Shown here: piece by piece, positions 1 through 6,208 of the stretch
Layout of the letters: each line of letters starts with the position of its first letter
Position numbering within the stretch: the first letter of the stretch is position 1
NCBI GenBank assembly: GCA_964598355.1
Contig: CAZRBN010000038.1
Coordinates: forward strand, 1 to 13,319
DNA from: DASQJJ01 sp964598355
GTDB taxonomy: Bacteria; Patescibacteriota; Microgenomatia; Levybacterales; UBA12049
Direction of reading: 5' to 3'
Length of the DNA: 13,319 bases
Made by a program: the position numbers and the translations under genes
Notes under the pieces: model-generated
Seen by the model: the letters and a program-made list of their open reading frames with translations, nothing else
Databases searched by the model: none
Told to the model about the DNA's origin: nothing

Positions 1-45
1 AGTTGAACACTAACAGCGTATCGAGAATCGCTCAAAGAAGCAGGT

Positions 46-594
46 ATGAGTGATCAGGTTGTTGATGCTCTTGTAAAAGTAGCTGGTGAAAATGCAATCA
101 GATTGAGATCACAAGATGCATTAGGTGAAAATGGAACAAGAGAAGCGTGGAAAAAGCTGGTTGCAGACATTGGTGGTATTGATAAGATACCGGCTGAAAT
201 GCGTGAACAAGCGAGAGTACAATATAAAGATCCTATTTCACCTGAGCTTGCAACAGAGTTAGTACTTAGTGGAGATCCAGTAGCAATAGAAGAAGCGAAG
301 GGGAAGTATGATATGACGGAAGATATGCGTGCGAAGTTAGATAAAGCAAAGAAAGAAAGAAATCCTCATGATGCAGTTGCCCTAACAGCAAATATAACAC
401 CAGATGAGTTACAAACTGCAATTGACGCAGTAAAAGGAGGAGAACTTGACAAGTTAAGAAAACTTCAAGAAGAATTAACTTCCAAGGGCGTAGATATGGA
501 TGCAATAGATCAAATACAGGCACTGGTAACCTTAAAGCTTTTACCTGTGCTTTTAGCTAGTTTGACTGGACCAAAAGCAAGTCAACCTGCTTAA
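46..594 (+). CDS. Hypothetical protein, 182 aa
   Basis: I do not recognise this protein. It is charged, largely helical in character and has no signal peptide. The only hydrophobic stretch is near the C-terminus (about residues 159-177), too polar at its ends for a confident membrane helix. The frame stays open upstream of the ATG back to a TGA at 4-6, and the intervening codons read protein-like, so the true N-terminus could lie further upstream if the TGA is a sequencing error or the gene is broken. Unlike other stand-alone genes here it has no -10-like box just before the ATG and no Shine-Dalgarno. It ends with TAA at 592-594. Codon use is similar to neighbouring genes, so I consider it coding; function is unknown. 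Confidence 0.6.
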   Translation: MSDQVVDALVKVAGENAIRLRSQDALGENGTREAWKKLVADIGGIDKIPAEMREQARVQYKDPISPELATELVLSGDPVAIEEAKGKYDMTEDMRAKLDKAKKERNPHDAVALTANITPDELQTAIDAVKGGELDKLRKLQEELTSKGVDMDAIDQIQALVTLKLLPVLLASLTGPKASQPA

Positions 595-703
595 GCTCCT
601 GCTACACAATCCTAACTTCTTTCCCATTTCTTACCTTCCCCTGACGTAATTCGTATGCTTGCTTGGGTATTATCTGGTCGTCTTACTATAAGGCTAAAAA
701 GAT

Positions 704-970
704 ATGACAGATAATATACGACAAGTTTTATTTCAAATGTTGGTTTTGGCAGAATATAAAGGAAATAAAGAAGAGTTTATAGCTCGTTTCATCCGTAAGT
801 GTCAGAGAAAGTTATCTCCTGCACATGCAAGTCGAGGTGACTATTATATAGAGCTTCATAAGGCTGCTCAGAAATCAGTGAATGAATTTGTGGATTCTTT
901 GACTCCTACATTATCGTCTGCTCAAATGCGTAACCTTCGCCTTCTCGCTCACTCTTTTTCAATGTTATAA
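704..970 (+). CDS. Hypothetical small protein, 88 aa
   Basis: This is a basic, probably helical 88-residue protein with no signal peptide or membrane segment and no motif I recognise. Its 3' end overlaps the 3' end of the convergent MFS gene by 22 nt, which is compatible with a compact genome but also leaves room for a false ORF. A TATAAG box at 687-692 lies 11 nt before the ATG, giving at most a very short leader; there is no Shine-Dalgarno. The 109-nt gap in front of it (595-703) shows nothing else that I can identify. The reading frame has ordinary codon use, so I favour it being real but with only moderate confidence. Confidence 0.5.
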   Translation: MTDNIRQVLFQMLVLAEYKGNKEEFIARFIRKCQRKLSPAHASRGDYYIELHKAAQKSVNEFVDSLTPTLSSAQMRNLRLLAHSFSML

Positions 971-2127
971 AGCAAGTACTGAATTCCACTGACAAGAGTT
1001 GGAATAATCGCGATACAAAGTATCCATAGGGTAACTACTTCTATTGAATTCCTGGATGATAAAAAGAAAAGTAAAATTGTGTAACTGAAGACTCGACCTA
1101 TACCTAAAAATGTATCGCGTTCTATAAGAAAATGGTATTTTTCCTGCCACGTACTTGGTATCTCATCTATAGTGTCTAATAGTACTTTAAGTATTGGGTT
1201 ACTAATAAAGGGAGATAGTCCGTAAATCAAACCAATAAGAATGGCAAGACTCGCATAATTATGAAAGTACCCAAAAAGGAAAAGGCCAATACTGACGCTT
1301 ATCATACCAAATGCATAACTATTTTTGTACTTTTTTAAAATCGTTGCGCTATAAAAACTAATCAATGCGTATGCAATTGTGCATGCAGCATTAATAATGC
1401 CAACTTGAAGCTCATTTTTTACAATAAGAAAGACAAGTATTCCTGAAAGTGTTGCGAAAGCAGAATCATATAATCCAAGAGAAAACTGCTGAAAAAGTAT
1501 TAGATACCATTTTTTTGTTGCCTGTTTAAAGAGTTGCTTTGGAGAAAATTCTATTTTTTCATGTAAAGGAAGTCTTCCTGCCAAAAGGGCAACAAAAAAG
1601 AGTAATGTACCCACAAAGCCAAATACACTCATATATCCAATAAGTGGCAGATGATATGCAGCAAAAAAAGCAATAATACCGCCTCCGATAATTGGTCCAA
1701 GTGTACTGCCAATACTTGTCAGCGAATTCATTTTACTAAAGTATTCATTTCTGCTGTCCTCATTAGTATGTATATATTGAGAAAGGTTATTTCCAGACCA
1801 GAATGTTCCGCTTGAAAGTCCGAAAATAACGCTTAGCAAGGGGAGAAAATGGACAGATTCTTTCCCAAGAACTACTAAAAGAAAATAACTAAGACTATAC
1901 AAGAGAAGGCCAATTTGAATTCCTTGTGATGAGCTGATTTTCTGTAATGTCCACCCTGACGCTATATAGGCAGCAATCAAAAAAAGAAAATAAACAGTAA
2001 AAAAGGTAACAACTGTTTGGAATCCTCCTAAAGAAAAAAGAAATAGTCCTAAAAAAATGTTTGCCATTGCCGTGGCAAAACTAAAAAGACTAAGCATTTT
2101 TATTAGAATTTTTTCTTCATTTGTCAT
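949..2127 (-). CDS. MFS transporter, 392 aa
   Basis: A Major Facilitator Superfamily membrane transporter of typical length with about 12 hydrophobic segments, six on either side of a charged central loop (about residues 185-208). The end of segment 5 carries a motif-C-like glycine/proline run (GSTLGPIIGGG, 140-150), which in the superfamily is linked to drug/proton antiporters. A conserved-looking acidic-basic stretch near 336-345 (IERDTFLGIGR) precedes the last two segments, as in some Bacillus-type MFS subfamilies. The substrate cannot be told from sequence; drug or metabolite efflux is a guess. The gene is divergent from dus with 70 bp between the starts, and convergent with the 88-aa gene (22-nt overlap). 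A TAAACT box with upstream TGC ends 6 nt before the ATG; no Shine-Dalgarno is present. Confidence 0.88.
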   Translation of the reverse strand: MTNEEKILIKMLSLFSFATAMANIFLGLFLFSLGGFQTVVTFFTVYFLFLIAAYIASGWTLQKISSSQGIQIGLLLYSLSYFLLVVLGKESVHFLPLLSVIFGLSSGTFWSGNNLSQYIHTNEDSRNEYFSKMNSLTSIGSTLGPIIGGGIIAFFAAYHLPLIGYMSVFGFVGTLLFFVALLAGRLPLHEKIEFSPKQLFKQATKKWYLILFQQFSLGLYDSAFATLSGILVFLIVKNELQVGIINAACTIAYALISFYSATILKKYKNSYAFGMISVSIGLFLFGYFHNYASLAILIGLIYGLSPFISNPILKVLLDTIDEIPSTWQEKYHFLIERDTFLGIGRVFSYTILLFFLSSRNSIEVVTLWILCIAIIPTLVSGIQYLLYNIEKE

Positions 2128-2133
2128 TGTAAT

Positions 2134-2142
2134 AGTTTAGCA
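2134..2142 (-). promoter_or_regulatory. Extended -10 promoter of MFS gene
   Basis: On the minus strand the sequence TGC-TAAACT ends exactly 6 nt before the MFS start codon. The hexamer matches TATAAT at 4 of 6 positions and has the TGn extension; no good -35 is visible. The spacing matches the other leaderless-type promoters in this window. Confidence 0.4.
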
Positions 2143-2181
2143 GAATTATTGGTAATAGTTAGGAGGATATACTCTTCGCTA

Positions 2182-2190
2182 TGGTATAAT
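2182..2190 (+). promoter_or_regulatory. Extended -10 promoter of dus (leaderless type)
   Basis: TGG-TATAAT is a perfect extended -10 box that ends 7 nt before the dus ATG at 2198. Transcription would therefore start at or beside the start codon. An AGGAGG at 2161-2166 is over 30 nt upstream of the ATG and upstream of this promoter, so it cannot serve as ribosome binding site. Confidence 0.65.
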
Positions 2191-2197
2191 TGAGGCT

Positions 2198-3202
2198 ATG
2201 CAAACCATTTGGGATACATTACCAAAGCCTATTTTTAGCTTGGCACCTATGGAAGATGTCACGGATACTGTTTTTCGACAGATTATCTTATCATGCGGAA
2301 GGCCCGACGTTTTTTTTACTGAATTTACCAACGTAGATGGTATTGCATCACAGGGAAGAGAAGTTGTTGCCAGAAGATTACAATTTATTCCTTCGGAAAA
2401 ACCTCTTATTGCGCAAATTTGGGGTATGCAACCTGAGAATTTTTTTAAAGCAGCAAAGGAACTAGTTGAACGTGGATTTGATGGTATAGACATTAACATG
2501 GGGTGTCCACAAAGAGATGTAACACGACATGGGGCATGTAGTGCGCTTATTAAGAATCAGTCTCTTGCAAAAGAAATTATTGACGCAACACGAAGTGGTG
2601 CAGGAGAATTACCGGTTAGTGTGAAGACGCGTATTGGATTTTCTAAAATTCAAACAGAAGAATGGATAGGCTTTCTCTTAGAGCAGAATCTTTCTCTTAT
2701 TACTGTCCATGGTCGAACAGCTGCAGAAATGTCCAAAGTGCCAGCGCATTGGGATGAAATTGGAAAAGCAGCAGTTCTCAGACATGAAATGGGAAAATCT
2801 ACCCTTATCTTTGGGAATGGGGATGTGCAAAGTCTTGCTGAAGCAAAAGAAAAAGTACAGGAATATGGACTTGATGGTGTCATGATAGGTCGAGGAATTT
2901 TTCATAACCCATGGCTTTTTGCTGGGGTAGATCCTATAACAAAGACAATAAAAGAACGGTTGGAATTATTAAAAAAACATGTTGAGTTATATGAAGCCAC
3001 ATGGGAGGATAAAAAATCATTTCAGGTTTTAAAGAAATATTTCAAAATTTATCTTTCTGATTTTGAAGGAGCCAGTGATATGCGAGCACAATTCATGGAA
3101 ACCAATTCTTACGAAGAAGCAAAAAGTCTAGTGAAAAAAAATTTGCGTCATCTCAAACTTGATCCTGGGTCTATACAAATAAAGAATTGGATTCCCGATT
3201 AG
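2198..3202 (+). CDS. dus: tRNA-dihydrouridine synthase (Dus family), 334 aa
   Basis: A flavin (FMN)-dependent enzyme that reduces specific uridines to dihydrouridine in the D-loop of tRNAs, using NADPH. The TIM-barrel N-terminal part shows the family landmarks in order: APMEDVTD (16-23, flavin-binding start of the barrel), NMGCP (100-104) with Cys103 as the expected catalytic acid, KTRIGF (143-148), HGRT (171-174), GNGD (206-209) and GRG (231-233, phosphate binding). The C-terminal ~80 residues form the helical tRNA-binding domain. Length is normal for the family; I cannot assign it to DusA, B or C. The last five residues (NWIPD) and the stop are encoded by a dispersed palindrome, so the original C-terminus was probably altered. 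The phosphoesterase gene starts 23 nt downstream and may be co-transcribed. Confidence 0.95.
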   Translation: MQTIWDTLPKPIFSLAPMEDVTDTVFRQIILSCGRPDVFFTEFTNVDGIASQGREVVARRLQFIPSEKPLIAQIWGMQPENFFKAAKELVERGFDGIDINMGCPQRDVTRHGACSALIKNQSLAKEIIDATRSGAGELPVSVKTRIGFSKIQTEEWIGFLLEQNLSLITVHGRTAAEMSKVPAHWDEIGKAAVLRHEMGKSTLIFGNGDVQSLAEAKEKVQEYGLDGVMIGRGIFHNPWLFAGVDPITKTIKERLELLKKHVELYEATWEDKKSFQVLKKYFKIYLSDFEGASDMRAQFMETNSYEEAKSLVKKNLRHLKLDPGSIQIKNWIPD

Positions 3203-3213
3203 GGGTCAGGAAT
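3191..3213. repeat. Dispersed palindrome over the dus stop codon
   Basis: ATTCCCGA (3191-3198) and TCAGGAAT (3206-3213) form an inverted repeat with one mismatch around a 7-nt loop, followed by GACA. This layout (ATTCCCGA...TCGGGAATGACA) is that of short palindromes scattered through many bacterial genomes. Here it encodes the end of dus and creates a spurious upstream ATG at 3187 for the next gene. Confidence 0.6.
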
Positions 3214-3225
3214 GACATTACCATT

Positions 3226-3846
3226 ATGATTCGTATTAATATTGCATTTAGGGTACCAAAGGAGGTGGAACAAGAAGCAATTGCTGTTGCATCTTCTTTG
3301 GGAAAATTAAAAGATAATTATTTTTTTCTTGATGGAATAACTGCGCTCCCTCATATTTCTCTGTACGCCCCGGTTGTTAGTGAAGAAAATATAGACGAAG
3401 TACTTCAAGAGGTTGAAGAAAAAACAAAAGAAATAGAACAACTGTATGTTACTCTAAAGGAAATTGCAGAAGGTCAAGGATTTCTAACATTGGAATTTGG
3501 TCTAACGCCTGATATAAAAAAGGTACAGGAGACAATGGTTATTGCACTAGAATCATTTCGAGAAAAAGTAGTGGATGAGAAATTTGTAGATGGTACTGAT
3601 TATGCTATGCACCTTTCAGAAGGTTCGCTTCAATCAATTGAGAAGTATGGGTCTGTTGGTATTGTTAACTATCATCCTCATATGACGCTTCTTCGGGTTA
3701 TAGATCCAATTGGTGCACAGCTTGTAAAAAGAAAAGCAAAGTGGAGTATCCCACGGTTTTTAGTAAGTAAAATTGGGGTCTTTGCTATGAGTGAGCACGG
3801 AATATGTAACGAGCTTATTGCAGAATTTGAATTGAAAAAATTATGA
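3226..3846 (+). CDS. 2H phosphoesterase / 2'-5' RNA ligase-like protein, 206 aa
   Basis: The two signature motifs of the 2H phosphoesterase superfamily are present: PHIS at residues 42-45 and PHMT at 151-154 (H-x-S/T, each contributing a catalytic histidine and a hydroxyl residue). Members hydrolyse or form 2'-5' or cyclic phosphodiester bonds in RNA or nucleotides; spacing and length fit the LigT / 2'-5' RNA ligase-like branch. The substrate here is unknown. An in-frame ATG at 3187 exists, but its first 13 codons are translated palindrome sequence that also overlaps dus, so I place the start at ATG 3226. There is no Shine-Dalgarno and only a poor -10-like hexamer (GACATT) 6 nt before the ATG; read-through from dus is the likelier expression route. 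It ends with TGA. Confidence 0.82.
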   Translation: MIRINIAFRVPKEVEQEAIAVASSLGKLKDNYFFLDGITALPHISLYAPVVSEENIDEVLQEVEEKTKEIEQLYVTLKEIAEGQGFLTLEFGLTPDIKKVQETMVIALESFREKVVDEKFVDGTDYAMHLSEGSLQSIEKYGSVGIVNYHPHMTLLRVIDPIGAQLVKRKAKWSIPRFLVSKIGVFAMSEHGICNELIAEFELKKL

Positions 3847-3859
3847 GTTTTGAGAATAG

Positions 3860-3879
3860 ATTGCTTCGTCCCTTGCAAT
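3860..3879. repeat. Dispersed palindrome between phosphoesterase and NUDIX genes
   Basis: ATTGC (3860-3864) and GCAAT (3875-3879) form a short hairpin around TTCGTCCCTT, followed by GACG. The form ATTGCTTCGTC...GCAATGACG is a second class of dispersed bacterial palindrome, sharing the AATGACR tail with the element at 3191. It supplies the -35 box of the next gene. Confidence 0.55.
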
Positions 3880-3890
3880 GACGATATAAT
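3861..3890 (+). promoter_or_regulatory. Promoter of NUDIX gene (leaderless type)
   Basis: TTGCTT (3861-3866), an 18-nt spacer and a perfect TATAAT (3885-3890) that ends 6 nt before the ATG at 3897. The -35 box is inside the palindrome, the -10 follows it directly. The transcript would begin at the A of the start codon or one base away. Confidence 0.65.
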
Positions 3891-3896
3891 ACTCTT

Positions 3897-4487
3897 ATGC
3901 ATATCACTCGTCCTGAATCTAATCAACCTCTTCCTTCTCACGCGAAAAAAGTCTTTCAAGGAGAATTATTCAGTGTTTATCAATGGGAGCAGGAAATGTT
4001 TGATGGGACAAAAGAAACTTTTGAAAAAATTGCCAGGCGGGATACGGTAGGAGTTATCGCGGTTACTAAAGAAAAAAAGATTCTTATTTCCTATCAAGAG
4101 CAACCAAGTATGAAGCCTTTTATTGGAACGCCAGGAGGAATAATAGATGAAGGTGAAGAGCCTTTTGCTGCAGCACAAAGAGAGTTGCTGGAAGAAACAG
4201 GCTATAAAAGTGAGCAGTGGGAATTGTGGGATAGTGTCCAACCGACAACAAAAATTGATTGGGCAATTTTTACGTTTATTGCAAAAGGTTGTGAGAAAGT
4301 ACAAGAGCCACGTCTTGATGCAGGAGAGAAAATGGAAATAGAAGAAGTGACTTTTGATGAATTTCTTCACATACTTACTCAAACAACATTTAGGGATAAG
4401 GAACTGGCTCTCAAAATACTTCGTATGCAGGCGAGTGGTACATTGGAAGAATTTAAACAACAACTTTTTGGACAAGTAAATTCCTAA
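3897..4487 (+). CDS. NUDIX hydrolase, ADP-ribose pyrophosphatase-like, 196 aa
   Basis: A perfect NUDIX box (G-x5-E-x7-RE-x2-EE-x-G-h) occupies residues 81-103, with the metal-binding glutamates in REL.LEE (95-100). The N-terminal part, with a strand-rich segment that runs into VGVIAVTK and the PFIGTPGG entry to the box, resembles ADP-ribose / nucleoside-diphosphate-sugar pyrophosphatases (NudF-like) more than MutT. Such enzymes cleave ADP-ribose and related compounds to AMP plus a sugar phosphate and act in the cytoplasm. Exact substrate is unproven. The gene has its own promoter, is leaderless by spacing, and is convergent with the lexA operon, with a 160-nt gap at the 3' end. Confidence 0.9.
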   Translation: MHITRPESNQPLPSHAKKVFQGELFSVYQWEQEMFDGTKETFEKIARRDTVGVIAVTKEKKILISYQEQPSMKPFIGTPGGIIDEGEEPFAAAQRELLEETGYKSEQWELWDSVQPTTKIDWAIFTFIAKGCEKVQEPRLDAGEKMEIEEVTFDEFLHILTQTTFRDKELALKILRMQASGTLEEFKQQLFGQVNS

Positions 4488-4555
4488 AACACTCCTGCAA
4501 ATTTAGCATTCAATGGTTATAGTTGCTAACACTGAGTTTTTGGTGATTAGAGAAA

Positions 4556-4574
4556 GAGTCTCATTAGTGGACTC
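4556..4574 (-). terminator. Weak hairpin, possible terminator of the lexA operon
   Basis: GAGTC and GACTC form a 5-bp stem with a 9-nt loop. On the minus strand it is followed by TTTCTCT, about 75 nt after the stop of the gene downstream of lexA. The stem is short and AT-rich flanks make chance likely. The rest of the 4488-4647 gap shows nothing I can identify. Confidence 0.22.
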
Positions 4575-4647
4575 ATAGAAGGAAAAATCTTTACTTCAAA
4601 AATTCTTGTAAGTTTTGTTATATTCGTTTGCAATTTTTTAAATGAAA

Positions 4648-4890
4648 CTAAGAGATTTCCAGGAGCTTCCACGTGAGTGTTTGAGTATTCATGGACAGGA
4701 GATAAGCTGCATTCCCATCCGTGACTGAGAAAAGATGGTGTAAAACTAAACTGAATGTTTTGGTATAGTGAAGACTCTCTTCGGTTATTGGATAGACTCG
4801 TTCTCTCCATTTGAATTTCTTGGGCAGTATACATTTTTTTTCGGCGTCAAAAAGAATAACAACGCTTATTGGCTCGTTAATCTCTGTCAT
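4648..4890 (-). CDS. Small protein in lexA operon, DUF6504-like, 80 aa
   Basis: The start codon lies one base after the lexA stop (TAA-T-ATG), so the two genes are almost certainly co-transcribed and translationally coupled. The protein begins EPISVV, has a central basic-aromatic KFKWRERVYPI (24-34), then HHLFSVTDG and ends NTQTLTWKLLEI. This pattern of an EPI start followed by a W-R-x-R-Y core resembles the small DUF6504 proteins that accompany Y-family DNA polymerases and LexA in other bacteria. That relationship is from memory and not tested. The position suggests a role in the DNA-damage response, but no polymerase gene follows here. No membrane segment or signal peptide is seen. Confidence 0.75.
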   Translation of the reverse strand: MTEINEPISVVILFDAEKKCILPKKFKWRERVYPITEESLHYTKTFSLVLHHLFSVTDGNAAYLLSMNTQTLTWKLLEIS

Positions 4891-4891
4891 A

Positions 4892-5468
4892 TTAGTGATA
4901 CTTGCGTATCACGCTAACGACGACACCTCCTATCTCTAAAGATTCTCGTGGCTTAATAACTGGGTATTTTTTATTGGCAGGAAGCAGTGTAATATCTCCA
5001 AAATTGTTGTGGTAGTATTTAACAGTCCATTCTCCGTCTACATTTGCTGCAACAATGTCGCCATTTCTTGGCTCTTTTTCTTTTTCAACAATAACAATGT
5101 CTCCTTCATGGATGCCTTCATCTATCATTGAATCTCCTTTAACTGTCAGAGAAAAAATAGTACCAGGCCTATTGAGTAAATAGTCATACACGTCTATCGC
5201 ATCTGTCTGCATGTCTGCCACTGTGGGATAGCCTGCTTTAATAATGCCAAGATTGGGTATAGTAAAAAGATTTTTGGGTAGTAACTTTCCGCTTTCATCT
5301 TTTTCTACAACTCCTGCCTCCATTAATTTTTTTACTAAATATTGACTGCTTGCTTNNNNNNNNNNTGGTAGTGTAGCCAAATAAATAACAAATTTCTTGA
5401 TAACTTGGCATTCTTTTATGCTGCACAAAAAATTTCCGTATCATTTCGATTGCTTTGTTGATGTCCAT
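4892..5468 (-). CDS. lexA: LexA-type SOS repressor (S24 peptidase), interrupted by a 10-N gap
   Basis: The C-terminal domain is a self-cleaving S24 (LexA/UmuD) peptidase. It has an Ala-Gly cleavage site in IIKAGYPT, the catalytic serine in VKGDSMIDEG, and the catalytic lysine in WTVKYYH. It ends in the typical VVVSVIRKYH. The N-terminal winged helix is split by the N run: from the ATG at 5468 the frame reads MDINKAIEMIRKFFVQHKR followed by MPSYQEICYLFGYTT, and on the other side of the gap continues ASSQYLVKKLMEAGVVEKD. The two halves are out of frame with 10 Ns, so the gap length is wrong and the gene is probably intact. An apparent start at 5428 is in the wrong frame. A palindromic operator lies in its promoter, implying autoregulation. 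Confidence 0.92.
5356..5365. other. Assembly gap of 10 N inside lexA
   Basis: Ten Ns separate the two halves of the LexA winged helix. Keeping the frame needs a gap length divisible by three. With length zero the flanking bases form an AAA lysine codon, and the spacing then fits LexA-type helices, so the Ns may be a placeholder for a direct join. Confidence 0.95.
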
Positions 5469-5474
5469 ATCTCT

Positions 5475-5503
5475 ACAATAGTACGACCGTACTAAAGAGT
5501 CAA
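5475..5503 (-). promoter_or_regulatory. lexA promoter (leaderless type)
   Basis: On the minus strand TTGACT (5498-5503), a 17-nt spacer and TATTGT (5475-5480) lie upstream of the lexA ATG at 5468, with 6 nt between the -10 and the ATG. The good -35 and ideal spacing make this the best-formed promoter in the window. Confidence 0.7.
5480..5493. promoter_or_regulatory. Putative LexA operator (SOS box)
   Basis: AGTACGACCGTACT is a 14-bp inverted repeat with perfect 6-bp arms (AGTACG / CGTACT) about a 2-bp centre. It fills the spacer between the -35 and -10 of lexA, the usual place for an autorepression site. The AGTAC-N4-GTACT form resembles the cyanobacterial LexA box more than the E. coli (CTGT-N8-ACAG) or Bacillus (GAAC-N4-GTTC) boxes. 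I see no second copy in another intergenic gap of this window. Confidence 0.72.
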
Positions 5504-5598
5504 TATGTCAGAAGATATCAAAAGAATAAATGATTTTAAAAAGACAATTTATTGCGTATATCTTACACAAGTTTTACAACAATCCAAGCAAGCAATGA

Positions 5599-5604
5599 TA
5601 CCAT
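5599..5604 (+). promoter_or_regulatory. Possible -10 of the HTH gene
   Basis: TACCAT with an upstream TGA (5596-5598) ends 7 nt before ATG 5612. A TTTACA at 5573-5578 is the only -35 candidate, with a long 20-nt spacer. The position supports ATG 5612 as start codon. Confidence 0.3.
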
Positions 5605-5611
5605 TGCCTTT

Positions 5612-6094
5612 ATGCCAGAATCAGACAGAGGGAGACATACGATAACGACAAAAATAGGATTAGAAGTAACAATTGTCTTGAGAAATGCTGCAGGAGGAAA
5701 ATCCTCTATTGCAAAGCGGGGTACATCTGCTGTCGTTGAGTGTATTGAACCAGAAAGTGGTAGACAAATTCAGATATCTGCAACAGAACTACGCATCTTA
5801 GCTGCTCTTCAGGAAGGTATGAATTCAGAAGAAATTAGTAAAATATTTGGCTGGCAAAGTATTCATATGGTAAAGAATAGTATTGTACGGATGAGGCGTC
5901 GTTTTGAGAATGCAAGATGGGAGGTCGAAGAAATGAGAAGGACTGACTTTATCAGTATTGCGGATCGTTTGGGATTATTGGATTCTGTCTTGCTTGATAG
6001 TATCTCAAAGATTATCCACAATGCACCTCCACAGCTTTCAGCAGCTGAGCGAGCGAGACGATATAAGGCAAGAAAAAGTGTCAACAAGGATTGA
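5612..6094 (+). CDS. Helix-turn-helix protein, 160 aa, divergent from lexA
   Basis: The central part (about residues 57-100 from ATG 5612, starting SATELRILAALQEGMNSEEI) has the look of a LuxR/sigma-4-type helix-turn-helix: a first helix, a GMNSEEISKIFGW turn, and a basic recognition helix ending in VRMRRRFEN. The N-terminal ~55 residues are strand-rich without a recognised domain, and the C-terminal tail is basic (AAERARRYKARKS). It is likely a DNA-binding regulator, target unknown. The frame is open up to a TTG at 5552; I prefer ATG 5612 because a -10-like TACCAT lies 7 nt before it, as for other genes here. It is transcribed away from lexA, so the LexA operator could affect it, although it sits over 100 bp upstream. 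It ends in TGA. Confidence 0.7.
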   Translation: MPESDRGRHTITTKIGLEVTIVLRNAAGGKSSIAKRGTSAVVECIEPESGRQIQISATELRILAALQEGMNSEEISKIFGWQSIHMVKNSIVRMRRRFENARWEVEEMRRTDFISIADRLGLLDSVLLDSISKIIHNAPPQLSAAERARRYKARKSVNKD

Positions 6095-6145
6095 GGAAGA
6101 AAATCGAAGATCTTTACAATAACTTTTGCTATTCACTAGGATAAG

Positions 6146-6178
6146 GCCACGTGGGAGGCTTGTTTAGTCCCAGCTGGC
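6146..6178. repeat. Imperfect hairpin in the gap after the HTH gene
   Basis: GCCACGTGGGA (6146-6156) and TCCCAGCTGGC (6168-6178) form an 11-bp stem with two mismatches and an 11-nt loop. Each arm also contains an 8-bp self-palindrome (CCACGTGG and CCAGCTGG). It is GC-rich compared with its surroundings and has no T-tract on either side, so it does not look like a simple terminator. Confidence 0.45.
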
Positions 6179-6208
6179 AGATTCGCTCGAACAATAAATG
6201 GATGCAGT

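Noticed and set aside
1..45. TGA at 4-6 as a recoded glycine, extending the first gene upstream
   Set aside because: The phosphoesterase and HTH genes end naturally in TGA, and no conserved gene here has an in-frame TGA, so the standard code fits.
2161..2166. AGGAGG as ribosome binding site of dus
   Set aside because: It is over 30 nt from the ATG and upstream of the perfect -10 box.
3187..3225. ATG 3187 as start of the phosphoesterase
   Set aside because: The 13 codons before ATG 3226 are translated palindrome sequence and overlap the dus stop; the family N-terminus begins at 3226.
3966..4475. 169-aa minus-strand ORF opposite the NUDIX gene
   Set aside because: Antisense to a gene with a perfect NUDIX box; rich in Phe/Cys/Leu as expected of a shadow frame.
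4547..4834. 95-aa minus-strand ORF overlapping the gene behind lexA
   Set aside because: Out of frame with the coupled 80-aa gene, whose start lies one base after lexA and whose sequence looks like a real protein.
5505..5645. 46-aa ORF just after the LexA operator, starting MSEDIKRINDF
   Set aside because: Short, no clear promoter at the usual spacing, no recognised motif, and it overlaps the HTH frame; cannot be excluded as a small SOS peptide.
6140..6195. tRNA or tmRNA-like element (a GATTCGCTCGAAC resembling a T-arm)
   Set aside because: No acceptor stem, anticodon arm or CCA could be fitted on either strand.
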